From Desulfobacteraceae bacterium (lineage in GTDB: Bacteria > Desulfobacterota > Desulfobacteria > Desulfobacterales > Desulfobacteraceae): a stretch of 64,000 nucleotides of DNA. Every line of letters begins with the position of its first letter. The stretch's first letter is position 1. The notes beneath the pieces were generated by a model, which was not told the origin of the DNA, did not search any database, and was given only the letters and a program-made list of their open reading frames with translations. The stretch lies in the NCBI GenBank assembly GCA_016744295.1, contig JADGEQ010000012.1, positions 1 through 64,000 of the forward strand, in the 5' to 3' direction. Position numbers and translations under genes: made by a program. Positions 1-10,115 of this stretch are shown piece by piece.

Positions 1-41
1 CCTCGTTGATGATAGTTTTTTGGTTGCACAAATATTCTATC

Positions 42-76
42 TGCTTGATCCATCAAGCACAACGGGGTTTTTTATT
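42..76 (+). terminator. Hairpin plus T-run, possible plus-strand terminator
   Basis: An 8-bp perfect stem (TGCTTGAT/ATCAAGCA, loop CC) at 42-59 is followed by a T-rich run from about 68. This would end transcription of a plus-strand gene lying left of the window. A second hairpin at 89-110 (GGATT-GGGG / CCCC-AAATCC) lies just downstream of the chemoreceptor stop and may serve the minus strand. Confidence 0.4.
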
Positions 77-141
77 TTTTTTGATGGTGGATTGGGGTCT
101 CCCCAAATCCCTGAACTTTCAGATTTCAGAGAACTGCTTGA

Positions 142-2472
142 CTAAAAATTTTCGAAATCATCATCAAACGGAATCACCTGATCTGGTCGGACTTCTTTTG
201 AATGATGCCCCAGCATTTTATCTTTTTCTACCCTGGCTGTTTTAGGTTTAGAAGAAAGGGTTTTAATTTTATTCTGGCCACCAAAGGAGTTGTCCTGGTT
301 TTTCTTGCCGGTAACCAGCATGACCAACTCCGCCACATAGTCCTTGAGTTGTTCCGCCTGGGCACTCATTTCTTCCGATGCAGATGCAGATTCCTCTGCA
401 TTGGCCGCATTCTGCTGAACCACTTTATCCATCTGTGTTATGGCAATGTTCACCTGCTCAATACCACTGGATTGTTCCTTGGAGGCTTCAGCAATCTCGG
501 AAACAATGCCCCCTACCTTGGCTGAACTATCAGCCACCTGGCTGAAGGCATCATTTGTCCTGGAAACTAGTTCAGACCCGTCACTTACCTTTTTAACTGT
601 GCCCTCGATCAGTTCCGCTGTATTCTTTGCCGCATCTGCAGCTCTCATGGCAAGATTTCTCACTTCATCGGCAACCACCGCAAATCCGGCACCGGCTTCA
701 CCCGCTCTGGCCGCTTCCACTGCCGCATTAAGGGCCAGCAGGTTTGTTTGAAAGGCAATTTCATCGATGGTTTTAATGATTTTAGAGGTTTCTTCACTGG
801 CTTTGGAAATATCTTCCATTGATTTCGTGAGTTGTCCCATGGATTCGTTGGCCGTTTTCACAACCTTATTGGCCTGTTTCATCAGTCCGTCCGCATGGTT
901 TGCATTTTCAGCATTTTTCTTGGTCATGGAGGACATTTCTTCCATGGAAGAAGAGGTCTCTTCTATGGAGGCTGCCTGTTGAGAAGCGCCTTCAGCCATA
1001 GACTGGCTGGAGGAAGAAACCTGGCTTGAGGCGGATGCCACCTGGTCCGATCCCTCATTCAAGCCGGCAATGATGCGATTAACTGGTTTGGTAATGCTTC
1101 TGGTAATAAAAAAGGCAACACCGGCTCCGACGACCACTGCGAGAACCAACCCGATAATCATGAGGGTGGAGGCAGTGGAAAGGGAAGCCACCGCCCCCTT
1201 GGCAATCCTGTCCGTGGCTGTCATACCGGCATCGGCCGTTGCTTTACAGGCATTGATAAGAATCTCACCTGCCGCCCCTCTTTTCGCGCCGAGATCCTGT
1301 AAAACCAGCCAGTTTTTAAGAAAATCCGTCATGGCGTTTTTATAAGTATTACCGGCAGCCGTGACCCCATCAATCCGTTTCAGGTCGTCAGCAGAACGGG
1401 TTATTTTTCTGAGTTCTTCAAACTTTTTGTCAATTTTAGGAAAATTACTCAGGGCCTCTTCCATCACTTTTGGACTGCGCAGGGCCTGGGATTTAAATGC
1501 ACCGATTCGGGTTTCATTTCCCAGATCAATAATATCATTGACCAGGTTAATTTTTTTCTGCCTTTCCAGCATATCCCTTGTCAGCTTTTCCTGCTGCCCG
1601 TCCAAAAAGGTATCGCAATTTTCCATATAGATACCGGCATTTTCATCCATATCTTTACGGAAATCATTCAGGAGAACACGATCCGCCATACTCCCCTTTT
1701 TGTACTCTGCCAAAAACTGAACCATGGCAGACTGATAATTTTTAGCGGCTGTTTCTGTGGCATCAATGCGTTTGATATCATCCGCAGAACGGCTTATTTC
1801 CCTGAGATCTTTAATGAGTCCTGTGATACCGCCGATGGTGGTGATGGCCTTGTTCATCAGTTTCGGATCACCCAGGGCCTGGGATTTAAAGTTGAACACC
1901 CTTGTGGCAGATCCTGCCTCAACCAGATGGGTAACTGTGTCTATCTTTTTCTGGCGTTCCCCCAGATCAATTTTGAATTTTTCATTTTGCCCGGCCAGAA
2001 ATTCGTTGCTGTTGGTCATGTATTTTGCTGCGGATAGATCCAGAACCTTCCTGTTTTCAGCCAGTTTCCCATTGGTATCCACCGTTTGCTGAACCAGGGT
2101 TTTATACTCTTCAACCGCCTTGGTTGCCACCTTGATATGGCCTTTGAGAGCTTTCAGGTTCGGTGACACAGCCTCAAGGGCGCGCGCTTTTTCCAATGCG
2201 AATTCCACGGCCTTTAATTCTTTCTGGGCATTTGTATAAAAGGTTTCATCCTCTGTAAACCCATACCCTCTCATTTCATACATCACCCGGTTAGCAGCGC
2301 CTCTGAGTTCATTTGCCACATCCACTTCCGGGACATATTCATGGGCCAGCATGGTGCTTTGTTTTTCCACCTTATTCATGTTCCAGATGGCCATTAGCCC
2401 GAGTGCACCGGCGATAAGTATCAAAAGGGCAAATCCTGACGCAATTTTTAGTCCTAAACTTAGGTTTTTCAT
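142..2472 (-). CDS. Methyl-accepting chemotaxis protein with duplicated sensory module
   Basis: Transmembrane chemoreceptor, 776 aa, that would signal to CheA through CheW. A membrane segment lies at about residues 7-30 and a second at about 432-456, enclosing a long helical extracytoplasmic region. HAMP follows, then the methyl-accepting signalling domain with the hallmark hairpin tip ([21 protein letters not shown]). The sensory region contains an internal duplication: residues 152-255 and 283-385 align at an offset of 131, sharing RQKKI, FKSQAL and the TRSADD(I/L)KRID-type segment. It resembles helical bimodular (HBM) sensors, a family inference. It is the second gene of an operon, 57 bp after cheW. 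The ligand cannot be read from sequence. Confidence 0.95.
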   Translation of the reverse strand: MKNLSLGLKIASGFALLILIAGALGLMAIWNMNKVEKQSTMLAHEYVPEVDVANELRGAANRVMYEMRGYGFTEDETFYTNAQKELKAVEFALEKARALEAVSPNLKALKGHIKVATKAVEEYKTLVQQTVDTNGKLAENRKVLDLSAAKYMTNSNEFLAGQNEKFKIDLGERQKKIDTVTHLVEAGSATRVFNFKSQALGDPKLMNKAITTIGGITGLIKDLREISRSADDIKRIDATETAAKNYQSAMVQFLAEYKKGSMADRVLLNDFRKDMDENAGIYMENCDTFLDGQQEKLTRDMLERQKKINLVNDIIDLGNETRIGAFKSQALRSPKVMEEALSNFPKIDKKFEELRKITRSADDLKRIDGVTAAGNTYKNAMTDFLKNWLVLQDLGAKRGAAGEILINACKATADAGMTATDRIAKGAVASLSTASTLMIIGLVLAVVVGAGVAFFITRSITKPVNRIIAGLNEGSDQVASASSQVSSSSQSMAEGASQQAASIEETSSSMEEMSSMTKKNAENANHADGLMKQANKVVKTANESMGQLTKSMEDISKASEETSKIIKTIDEIAFQTNLLALNAAVEAARAGEAGAGFAVVADEVRNLAMRAADAAKNTAELIEGTVKKVSDGSELVSRTNDAFSQVADSSAKVGGIVSEIAEASKEQSSGIEQVNIAITQMDKVVQQNAANAEESASASEEMSAQAEQLKDYVAELVMLVTGKKNQDNSFGGQNKIKTLSSKPKTARVEKDKMLGHHSKEVRPDQVIPFDDDFENF

Positions 2473-2529
2473 GCAAATACTCCTTGTTTTATTTTAAGTA
2501 ATATTTTTTTGATGATGACTATAAAAAAA

Positions 2530-3042
2530 TTACGATACAGTATCTAGGCCCTCTATTTCAGCGGTCGACAGGACCTTGTCAATATCCAGCAGGATTTTAA
2601 CCCCCCCGTTTATTTTTGCCAGACCCAGGATATATTCCGTGTCCAATGCCATACCAAAAGCCGGGGTATCTTCAATTTCGTTTTCCTGGATATTCAATAC
2701 TTCTGAGACCGCATCGACCACAATGCCGATTAACACGGTGCTGGTTGCCAGCTCTATTTCCACAACAATAATACAGGTCCGATCGGTATAGGGAATCTCC
2801 CCCATATTAAATTTCAACCTAAGATCCATTACCGGGATGACCTTTCCGCGCAGGTTGATAACCCCTTTTACAAATTTGGGCGTTCTTGGCACAGAGGTAA
2901 TCGGCATCATACCGATGATCTCTTTCACCTTGAGAATACCGATGCCATATTCTTCTTCATCTAATGAAAAGGTCAGGTATTTTCCGGTTTTAATTGTCGC
3001 CGCCTTAATTGCCTGGTCCATTGTTTTACCCAATTGATCCAT
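2530..3042 (-). CDS. cheW: CheW chemotaxis coupling protein
   Basis: A 170-aa single-domain CheW adaptor that links chemoreceptors to the CheA kinase in the cytoplasm. Typical CheW features are present: TFSLDEEEYGIGILKVKEII near the N-terminus, then VPRTPKFVKGVINLRGKVIPVMDLR and the later VDAVSEVLNI segment. Start ATG 3042 is preceded by GGAGGAAAC. It is the first gene of a two-gene operon with the chemoreceptor downstream on the same strand, so the pair is probably co-expressed. No CheA is in the window, so this pair must feed a kinase encoded elsewhere. Confidence 0.95.
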   Translation of the reverse strand: MDQLGKTMDQAIKAATIKTGKYLTFSLDEEEYGIGILKVKEIIGMMPITSVPRTPKFVKGVINLRGKVIPVMDLRLKFNMGEIPYTDRTCIIVVEIELATSTVLIGIVVDAVSEVLNIQENEIEDTPAFGMALDTEYILGLAKINGGVKILLDIDKVLSTAEIEGLDTVS

Positions 3043-3719
3043 CAGTTTCCTCCATTAGGATTTAATAACGATGTTTATTTTTTCTTGCTTTGAACCCATT
3101 AGAATCTCAAGCCATTTGAAATTTTGTTCCATACGCTGTTTAAAGATCGTACCCCTGGGGGAAGAATCCTAATGGACGGAAAGTATAAAATTCATAGCTT
3201 TTCCACATCTCATTCATTAAAATTATTTAATGTCGTAATTCCATATGTCACAAGGTGTGTGCCAACAATAAAGATTTAAAAACAATGAAATTTAAAATAG
3301 TTAGAAAAACAGAACTTTAAAAGTTTAGCACAAGAAGGAGAAAATTTGAGGTGATTTGGAATTTAAATTTTTCACCTCACTGAAATCATATCTCAAATGA
3401 CGATTTTTTTTAATTTTTCGCAAAAACAAAAATAGGGCCGTCAAACGTTTACATATCTGCTCCTCATAATCTGTGATCCCTATTTTGAGCATACTGGTTT
3501 TATCCATTTTAAAATTATTTAAATTCTGTGGAATGCGGCTGAAATTGAATCGTATTTAAACCGGCTTCAAATACATGTGAAATATATGTTATGTTAATTT
3601 GTTTTGCTATTCTCTGTCAATATAAAAAACTATTTTGAAAATAATTTTTCTTTCAATCGGATCAGTGCTCAACCGCCTGTCCTTGGCAAACAACTCATTT
3701 CCGAAGCCGCCCGGAATGG
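3043..3719. other. 677-bp gene-free region upstream of cheW
   Basis: A+T-rich stretch between the endonuclease IV stop and the cheW start. The only longer open frame (3325-3507, minus, 60 aa) has low-complexity Lys/Phe/Leu composition and no recognisable domain, so I do not call it. The cheW promoter must lie here, but I see no convincing sigma-54 or sigma-28 box. Confidence 0.6.
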
Positions 3720-4562
3720 TTATTCCATCAACCCATAAAGAAGAGAGATCTCCTCTTCCCAAATGGATGGATCAGGGGTTTCAAGAACCATGGGAAGATG
3801 GTCAAAGCGTGGGTCATTCATGATGAATTTAAACGGCTCAAGCCCCAGGGATCCTTTTCCGATGCTTTCGTGTCTGTCCACCCTGCTTCCAAAGGCTTTT
3901 TTCGAATCGTTCAGATGCATGGCCTTCAGATAATTTATACCCACAAGAGTGTCAAACTCATGGAGGGTATTTTCAAATGCACTGGTTGTCTTGATATCGT
4001 ACCCGGCAGAATAGGTGTGGCAGGTGTCCAGACAGACCCCAATTCGGCTCTTGTCCCGGACACTCCCAATGATACGGGACAGGTGTTCAAATTGATGTCC
4101 CATATTGGTTCCCTGACCGGCAGTGTTTTCGATGATCGCCGTAACCCCGACTGTCTGGTCCAGGGCCAGGTTAATGGATTCTGCAATCCTTTCCAGGCAG
4201 TGATCAGGATCTATTTTGTTCAAATGACTCCCCGGGTGAAAGTTCAGGTATACAAGTCCCAATTTTTCACAGCGCTGCATCTCGTCAAGAAAGGCACTCC
4301 TTGATTTTTCAAGGGGTTCCTCTTCAGGGTGCCCCAGATTGATCAGATAACTGTCATGGGGAAGGATGTGCCTGGGATCATAGCCATGGCGTTTGCAATT
4401 CGCCTTGAATTGATTGATATTTTTATCGGTCAGGGGCTTTGACACCCACCGTCTCTGGTTCCGGGTGAACAGGGCAAAGGCTTTTGCACCGATTCCTTCC
4501 GCATTTTGAGGGGCTTTTTCCGCCCCTCCGCTCGTACTGACATGGGCTCCGATATACTTCAT
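3720..4562 (-). CDS. nfo: Endonuclease IV (AP endonuclease)
   Basis: A 280-aa protein of the usual Nfo length and TIM-barrel type. It cleaves the backbone 5' of abasic sites in base-excision repair, using three Zn ions. The zinc-ligand motifs are all visible: GAHVSTSGG at the N-terminus, NFHPGSHL, the [14 protein letters not shown] signature, MHLNDSK followed by [12 protein letters not shown], and VLETP near the end. Start ATG 4562. It lies 21 bp downstream of the amidohydrolase gene on the same strand, so they may share a transcript. Nothing looks missing. Confidence 0.97.
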   Translation of the reverse strand: MKYIGAHVSTSGGAEKAPQNAEGIGAKAFALFTRNQRRWVSKPLTDKNINQFKANCKRHGYDPRHILPHDSYLINLGHPEEEPLEKSRSAFLDEMQRCEKLGLVYLNFHPGSHLNKIDPDHCLERIAESINLALDQTVGVTAIIENTAGQGTNMGHQFEHLSRIIGSVRDKSRIGVCLDTCHTYSAGYDIKTTSAFENTLHEFDTLVGINYLKAMHLNDSKKAFGSRVDRHESIGKGSLGLEPFKFIMNDPRFDHLPMVLETPDPSIWEEEISLLYGLME

Positions 4563-4583
4563 TTTTTATTATCATTCCTTTGT

Positions 4584-5852
4584 CTAAAGTTTCTTGCCCT
4601 CAACATATCTTGCACAGATATTTCGATCATCTCCCGCATAGATAAATTTTTCAAGTCGGTCTTCCAGGGAATATCGCTGGGCAATCATCGGATCATCTTC
4701 TAGAACAAGGGCATCGAAACAAAACTTTTTTTCGAAGCTGCCAATTTTCCCAAAAAAGCTGCCCCCGCTTTTTGTTCCCATATAAAATGCTTCTGAAACG
4801 GTCAGGGGTTTCAACTTATCATTTTCCAAATTCAGCAGTTTCGATAATTGTATTGCACGGACCATGGCTTCATTAAGACCAATTTTATGGCCCCCGGCAA
4901 TATCGCTGCCCAGACCGATCTTGATTCCCATATCCAGATAGGTCCTGACCGGCATGATCCCACTTCGCACATTGATGTTTGAGTCAGGACAGTGTGCCAG
5001 CATCAGATCCATTTTCTTGACCAGCGCCTTCTCATCATCGTCCAGGTATATTCCATGGGCCATAACTGTCTTTGTCTGCCCGAACAAATTGTTTTTAAAG
5101 TAGACATCAGAATAGTTTTTTGCCCCTTTAAAGAGATCCTGAACCCACCGAATCTCATCCATATTCTCGGAAAGATGGGACTGAACCGGCAAATCATATT
5201 TCACGGCAAGATCTCCCAGCCCCTTCAATAATTCTGGTGTGCTTGTGGGGGCAAACCGTGGCGTAATAATGGGTTTCACCCGGTTTTCACCCTGGTACTT
5301 TTCTATCAGATATTTTGTACCCCTGAGAGATTCTTCAGTTGTTTCAATAATAAAATCCGGGGCATTTCTATCCATATTGACCTTTCCCACATAGGCACCG
5401 ATCCTTTTTTCCTTTAAAACCTCGAACAGCTCCTCTGTTCCAGCTGTTGAAGAGGATGCAAAGATACAGGCTCTGAGGGTGCCGCATGCCACCAGTTTTT
5501 CCGCAAAACAGGTATATGCCTCCCTGGCAAACTTTCTGTTTTGAAATTCTCTTTCAAGGTCAAAGGTATAATCACTCAGCCAATCCAGAAGCTGCTTTGT
5601 CATCCCTATTCCGCTCTGAAAAAATTGTGCGGCATGGAGGTGAAGATCGACAAATCCCGGAATGACAAGCCTGTTTCCATAATCGTGAACAGGACACCCC
5701 TTGAACCTGTCAGGAATGACAGGATAAATCCCCTCAACTTTGCCATCAACAGACACCAGACAGCTGCTTTCATAAACTTCAAATCTTTCAGGGGTTTTTG
5801 TATAAATAAAATGGCCCTTAACGATCAATACATTCTTCATATTTATTTCCAT
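4584..5852 (-). CDS. guaD: Guanine deaminase-like amidohydrolase
   Basis: Metal-dependent amidohydrolase, 422 aa, most like guanine deaminase (guanine to xanthine plus ammonia). Metal and substrate motifs are present in order: DLHLHAAQ (HxH), QSHLSEN, AHGIYLDDDE, LAHCPDSN and GLGSDIAGGH, followed by a TKSGGSFFGKIGSFE segment typical of the composite beta-domain. Start is ATG 5852 or ATG 5840 (residue 5, MKNVL); neither has a strong ribosome site. It could instead be a related chlorohydrolase/cytosine-type enzyme, but the Asp-Ile-Ala-Gly-Gly end of the active site favours guaD. No neighbouring purine genes support the role. Confidence 0.82.
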   Translation of the reverse strand: MEINMKNVLIVKGHFIYTKTPERFEVYESSCLVSVDGKVEGIYPVIPDRFKGCPVHDYGNRLVIPGFVDLHLHAAQFFQSGIGMTKQLLDWLSDYTFDLEREFQNRKFAREAYTCFAEKLVACGTLRACIFASSSTAGTEELFEVLKEKRIGAYVGKVNMDRNAPDFIIETTEESLRGTKYLIEKYQGENRVKPIITPRFAPTSTPELLKGLGDLAVKYDLPVQSHLSENMDEIRWVQDLFKGAKNYSDVYFKNNLFGQTKTVMAHGIYLDDDEKALVKKMDLMLAHCPDSNINVRSGIMPVRTYLDMGIKIGLGSDIAGGHKIGLNEAMVRAIQLSKLLNLENDKLKPLTVSEAFYMGTKSGGSFFGKIGSFEKKFCFDALVLEDDPMIAQRYSLEDRLEKFIYAGDDRNICARYVEGKKL

Positions 5853-6182
5853 TCAGTCTTTTGTATATCCACATAACCGGTCAGCTACCCGGAGCATCTT
5901 CACAGTTTTCACACAATAAAACCGCCAGCCCGGATCGATTCATTGCTCCTGGCTGACGGCTTTTAAGAAGATGTCCAATATTATAGCAAAAATTCCCCAA
6001 GCGATGTTAACACCTTTATAAGGGTATAAAAAATAGGCCTGGTTTTAGAGAAGTCAATGATTGCATCATCAAAGTCCGCCACACGATACCACATCCCAAA
6101 CAGAAGAGAACAATTCTATTTTGCAATTAATTGAAATAAAGAGCGAGGTCGCCCGTCGGCTGCCATGGATATCATCCCGCAT
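5853..6182. other. 330-bp intergenic region
   Basis: Separates the DsrE-like gene from guaD on the same strand. It holds the hairpin at 5918-5964. No open frame of interest was found, and no purine riboswitch core was recognised upstream of guaD. Confidence 0.6.
5918..5964 (-). terminator. Rho-independent terminator candidate
   Basis: Read on the minus strand, AAAAGCCGTCAGCC pairs with GGCTGGCGGTTTT with one mismatch/bulge, and the 3' arm runs into a T stretch. It lies downstream of the DsrE-like gene and upstream of guaD, so it would insulate the two. The A/T flanks make it nearly symmetrical. Confidence 0.55.
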
Positions 6183-6620
6183 TCAATAGTTCAATACCGT
6201 TGTATTTTCTGCAAACAGGGCTGGCCACGTCACACCGGATCCACCCACGACCACCCCGTCCAAAAGGTCCGCCTTTTTCATACCACCAACATTTTTCATG
6301 CACATGGGGCAGGCAAGCACCTTTCCGCCGGAGGCCATAAAGGATACAAGCATCTCCTGAAGGGTTTTACCGCTGACATGGATGCTGCCCGGAATATTCC
6401 GATTCACCAGCCGGACCCCATCCACGTTGAGAAAAATCGTCACGGGAATTTTTTTCTGGGTCCTTATCCGTGTACTAAAACTAATGGCCATTGCGGCACG
6501 GTTCATTTCATTGCTGGTCAGATTAACGAACAGGGATTTATTAATCTCTCCACCAATTGCATTTCCTGTTGCAGCCAGAATCAGAACAAAAATCCATACA
6601 CTCAGTTTTTTTAAACACAT
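6183..6620 (-). CDS. Exported DsrE-like sulfur-relay-fold protein
   Basis: A 145-aa protein counted from ATG 6620, which has AAAGGAG upstream; the frame stays open to 6659 but that start is less likely. Residues 1-24 form a signal peptide (LSVWIFVLILAATGNA). The rest fits the DsrE/DsrF alpha/beta fold: a VNLTS strand near the start, FLNVDGVRLV, and the region GGKVLACPMCMKNVG with a CxxC in the usual active-cysteine loop. Periplasmic DsrE-like proteins are common in sulfur-metabolising bacteria and their roles are mostly undefined. It is monocistronic, with a hairpin downstream. Confidence 0.75.
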   Translation of the reverse strand: MCLKKLSVWIFVLILAATGNAIGGEINKSLFVNLTSNEMNRAAMAISFSTRIRTQKKIPVTIFLNVDGVRLVNRNIPGSIHVSGKTLQEMLVSFMASGGKVLACPMCMKNVGGMKKADLLDGVVVGGSGVTWPALFAENTTVLNY

Positions 6621-6792
6621 GATTTTCTCCTTTACTAATTTTATTGGAAATATGTGCAATCACATATACATCGACCCTCCACGGTATACATAGGGTGTGT
6701 GTCTTTGCATAATCATCAATCTTTTTTCCCGCGATGGAAAAATACCATAGCAGACAATGGATCGAATAAAAAGAAGGAATTACCTCAGCACA

Positions 6793-7626
6793 TCATACCT
6801 CCCAGTAGACAAGAGCGGATCTTGTGCCCTTGGGCCAAACCACCTTACCATCCCTGACCCTGAGATTTTTTTCCAATAATTTCCTGAGGAAATCGTCATA
6901 ATGGGAATTGTGGGTAAGATCCAGCCGGTTTTTAATCTCATCCAGGGCCTCCCCAAGCGAGTCATTTGTCCAGTCCGGCCATGCGCCATCCGCCTCCATG
7001 ATCACCTGGGGATAAATATCCATCCCCAAAAGGATATTATAGGCGATCTGAAAATTGGGGCTGTCATAGGGCTGTCCGAGGACATGCCGGGCAGCCTCAG
7101 CCATGACAGAGTCGGCAAGCGGTGCTCTCAGCAGCAGGATACAAGCTTTTCCAGCGGTTTGGATCATTTGATTCACAAAGGCTTTAAAGTTGGCAACCCC
7201 ATACATGGAGTGGGAAGCCAGCACATAGTCATGGCAGGCCGTTTCACTTCCCGGCCAGGAGCCGGTGATAATATCAATGTTGGAAATCCCCTGATTCTGG
7301 ATTTTCTCCCTTAACACCTCCTGCATGGCCAATGAAGGGTCTAATGCGGTGACTCGACTGGCATGGGGGGCAAGCAGCAAAGACCATTTCCCGGTCCCGG
7401 CACCAATATCCAGAACCCTGGCACCCGGGTTTGCCCTTAACTTTTCAATGAGAAAATCCCTGGACGAGTCCGGCTTGGCCCATCTTTCATCCACCATTGT
7501 GTCATACTTCTTTGCCTTGTGTTTCCAGAAATCCTCTGATTGATGTTCTTTTTTCCTTACGAAGGCTTTTTCCTGAATATCTGACAACTCCTTCCACAAC
7601 CTGCACCAATCTGTGATTTTTTCCAT
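6793..7626 (-). CDS. SAM-dependent methyltransferase
   Basis: Class I methyltransferase, 277 aa. Motif I is clear (RVLDIGAGTGKWSLLLA) at about residues 91-107, followed by the acidic residue after beta-2 (VTALDPS). The C-terminal end (KVVWPKGTRSALVYWEV) looks complete. It is the last gene of a minus-strand run: DUF364 protein, binding protein, permease, ATPase, methyltransferase, with 22 bp to the ATPase. Placement in a metal-chelate uptake operon suggests action on a metallophore or on a metal ligand, which is inference only. Unlike three of its neighbours it shows no truncation. Confidence 0.8.
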   Translation of the reverse strand: MEKITDWCRLWKELSDIQEKAFVRKKEHQSEDFWKHKAKKYDTMVDERWAKPDSSRDFLIEKLRANPGARVLDIGAGTGKWSLLLAPHASRVTALDPSLAMQEVLREKIQNQGISNIDIITGSWPGSETACHDYVLASHSMYGVANFKAFVNQMIQTAGKACILLLRAPLADSVMAEAARHVLGQPYDSPNFQIAYNILLGMDIYPQVIMEADGAWPDWTNDSLGEALDEIKNRLDLTHNSHYDDFLRKLLEKNLRVRDGKVVWPKGTRSALVYWEV

Positions 7627-7648
7627 AATTTACCTGTTCTCTTTTTTT

Positions 7649-8155
7649 TTAAATTGCCAATACGATGGGGCCTCTAACGGTATTGATCACTTCAATTGCG
7701 CCACCATAGGTCTTTGTCAGCAATTCCCGGGTTAATGTTTGCTCAGGATCCCCCTTTGCCACAAGTTCTCCTTTTTTCAACAATATGATTTGGTCGGCAA
7801 CCGCAGACGCAGCATTGGGATCATGGGTGGTAAAAATAATTGTCTTACCCTTTCCAACAATGGTCTCCATCACATTGAGCATCCTGCGTGAATTGATCAG
7901 GTCCAGGTGGGAGCAGGGCTCATCCAGCAGTAGGATATCCGAATTCTGGGTAAGTGCCCTTGCCACATTGACCAATTGGCGCTCACCACTGCTCAACCGG
8001 GTCATGCCCCAGTCTGCCATATGGGTCATACCCACGGTTGCCCCGAGTATGGCAACCACAGTGCCCCTGTGTATGTCCAGATTCATATTGGATATCACAG
8101 GGGCCTCATCTTCATATGAAAAGCTCAGATTCCTGATGGAAATGGCGGTCCTCAT
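7649..8155 (-). pseudogene. ABC transporter ATPase with internal deletion of Walker A region
   Basis: A 168-aa remnant of a FecE/BtuD-type ATPase; the family is usually about 250-260 aa. The N-terminal strand pair is present (ISIRNLSFSYEDEAPVI ... VVAILG), but the text then jumps from VVAILG straight to VGMTHMADWGMTRLSSGERQ. Walker A (GxxGxGKST), the Q-loop and most of the helical subdomain are therefore absent, about 85-90 residues. The signature (LSSGERQ), Walker B (ILLLDEP) and H-loop (TTHD) remain intact. The reading frame is kept, so a protein could be made, but it should not bind ATP normally. It overlaps the permease stop by 4 bp. Confidence 0.8.
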
Positions 8156-9150
8156 CCTTCTCCTTGTTTGATTTTCAGTTTCGGGTTCATCAAAAGTATC
8201 AAAAAAAGACCCGCCCCGATAAAGGAGGTGAGTATGCCCAGGGGAATCTCCCCGGACAAAAGTGTTCGAGAAACATCATCACAAACAAGGAGGAAAAAAC
8301 CACCCAGCATGAGGGAACACGGCAAGGCCTTCTGGGCATCCGACCCCACAAGACGCCTGGAAATATGAGGAATAATCAGTCCTACCCAGCCGATTTGACC
8401 GGCTTTACACACCACGGCAGATGTGGCCAGAACCGATATCAACAACAGGAAAATTCTTTCTCTGGAGGCATTGGCCACCAGAGAAAAAATGGTTTCATCC
8501 TTCATGGACAACAGATTCAGGCGCCATCGGAACAGCCATATGACAAAGAGGCAGGGAAGACAGATGATCATCACCTGCCTGGTATCCGACCAGGAGATTC
8601 CCCAAAGTCCTCCCAGCAGCCAGAATGTCAAATCAGGCAATTCCCGTAAAGGGTCTGCAAGATACTTTAACAGTCCAGTACCCGAGGCAAATATGGCTGA
8701 CACGGCAATGCCGGAAAGAATGAGTCGTAAAACCCAGTCACCAAACCCTATGCGGGTTGCAACGGTCCAGGACAATCCCAATCCCAAGAAAGCAAACAAA
8801 GCAGAAGATCCCTGAATCGCAACCTGTGTGCCGCCCAGCATGACAATGCCCAAAGAAGCACCAAAGGCTGCACCCCCGGAAACCCCTAGAAAGCCTGCAT
8901 CCACAATGGGATTTCTGAAAATCATCTGAAAAACCATGCCCGAAGCCGCAAGCACCATGCCGGTGATAAAGGCGGTGATGATTCTCGGAATCCGGATACC
9001 CCAGATCACCCGGCATACCAGATCGTCATTGAGAATATCAAACAGGGAGGTAAAAAAAGGAGAGGGATATCTTCCTAAAAAGACAGAGCCCAAAAGCCCC
9101 AGAACAGAAAGGGCAAAGATAATTACACCCCATTTTTTACCCAGGTCCAT
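8152..9150 (-). CDS. FecCD-family ABC permease (iron/cobalamin/metallophore type)
   Basis: Polytopic inner-membrane permease, 332 aa, full length for FecCD/BtuC. Family motifs are all present: IRIPRIITAFITGM, SGMVFQMIFRNP, LGVSGGAAFGAS, the cytoplasmic coupling segment GWVGLIIPHISRRLVG, and EIPLGILTSFIGAGLFLILL. It would move a chelated metal across the membrane with the binding protein and ATPase encoded on either side. Both partners are broken here, so the system probably does not work unless other components substitute. Start ATG 9150 lies 1 bp after the out-of-frame stop of the binding-protein gene (9152-9154), the original operon spacing. Confidence 0.92.
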   Translation of the reverse strand: MDLGKKWGVIIFALSVLGLLGSVFLGRYPSPFFTSLFDILNDDLVCRVIWGIRIPRIITAFITGMVLAASGMVFQMIFRNPIVDAGFLGVSGGAAFGASLGIVMLGGTQVAIQGSSALFAFLGLGLSWTVATRIGFGDWVLRLILSGIAVSAIFASGTGLLKYLADPLRELPDLTFWLLGGLWGISWSDTRQVMIICLPCLFVIWLFRWRLNLLSMKDETIFSLVANASRERIFLLLISVLATSAVVCKAGQIGWVGLIIPHISRRLVGSDAQKALPCSLMLGGFFLLVCDDVSRTLLSGEIPLGILTSFIGAGLFLILLMNPKLKIKQGEG

Positions 9151-9151
9151 C

Positions 9152-9932
9152 TTAATCCGTTCCAGACAGGAGACACTGCTCTATTTGAGTTTCATCCATT
9201 TTGTAAAGCACCTTAAAGAACTGTTTCATTGTCCTGTTGATATCCAAGGAATCCAGTTTCTCGGGATAGGTCATCTTTGCCATCCACAGAGCCCCCAGAA
9301 TCCACCTTGGGGTTGCTGTATTCAAGGACCAACACCCTAGGTTTTTCCTCTGGTTTTACCCCATCCACAGTTTGACGGATAAGGGACAATTTGCCCCTAA
9401 AGTATTGAATAATCCTGTCCGCCCGACCCGGATCACCAAACACCTTGCCAAGGTTTTTTATATCCCTTAAGAACATGTCGGGATTTTCCGCGCCAAGGTA
9501 TAGGACAGGTATACCCAGAGCCTTCAGGGATCTTGCCATACTCCCCTCCACAATTGCCTTGGAAATCACCAGATCCGGTTTTAATGCAGCAACACTTTCA
9601 GGGCCTGGATTGCTATAAAGTTTTTTTTTGGTTCCCAATTCCGGATCAAGCAGCGCCAGAAACGCGTCATTTTTTTTTGATTTGACTTCAAATCCCTTAA
9701 GCCGCTCTTTGGCCTGGTCAAACATGTATATCATATGAAGCGGGATAAATGCGGCAGAACCGATGACCACAATCCGTTGGGGCAGTTTATCTAGGCGGAG
9801 ATTCCGGCCTGCGGCATCTGTGATCTCCAGGGTGCAAAATCCTTGGGCCGTATTCAGCACGACAAGCAAACCGGATACAATGAACAGGCAGACTATTTTT
9901 TTTATCTTTTTCACTGCCCCCATGATTTTCAT
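9152..9932 (-). pseudogene. Metal-chelate periplasmic binding protein, internally deleted and frameshifted
   Basis: The N-terminal lobe is a normal FepB/BtuF-type binding protein: signal peptide from ATG 9932 (IVCLFIVSGLLVVLNTAQG), ITDAAGRNLRLDKLPQRIVVIG, and KPDLVISKAI. After KPRVLVLEYSNP the frame continues only as a short nonsense tail ending at 9213. In the next frame, the true C-terminus is readable from about 9300 (GALWMAKMTYPEKLDS ... CLLSGTD, stop 9152-9154). Much of the second lobe between these points is missing, roughly 70-100 residues compared with the family. So there are two lesions, a deletion and a frameshift. The frame is open upstream to 10028 (FLNAGDC...), possibly part of another remnant. 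Confidence 0.8.
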
Positions 9933-10115
9933 GCAGTCTCCGGCGTTTAAAAAAACATACGCCCCTTCATAGCCATCTACTTCTCCGATGTCAACGATCC
10001 ATTGTAGCCACATCTCAATTTCATGCATGCATTGCCCAATAAAGAGTTAAAAATTACCAGGAATAACCCATAAAAACAAAAACCATGGGCCAGAAATCTC
10101 CATAAGATTTCCAGA

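Noticed and set aside
3325..3507. 60-aa minus-strand open frame upstream of cheW
   Set aside because: Low-complexity composition, no ribosome site, no recognisable domain.
5853..5917. Purine riboswitch upstream of the guanine-deaminase-like gene
   Set aside because: I could not find the conserved three-way-junction core; the region is short and holds only a weak CCGG stem.
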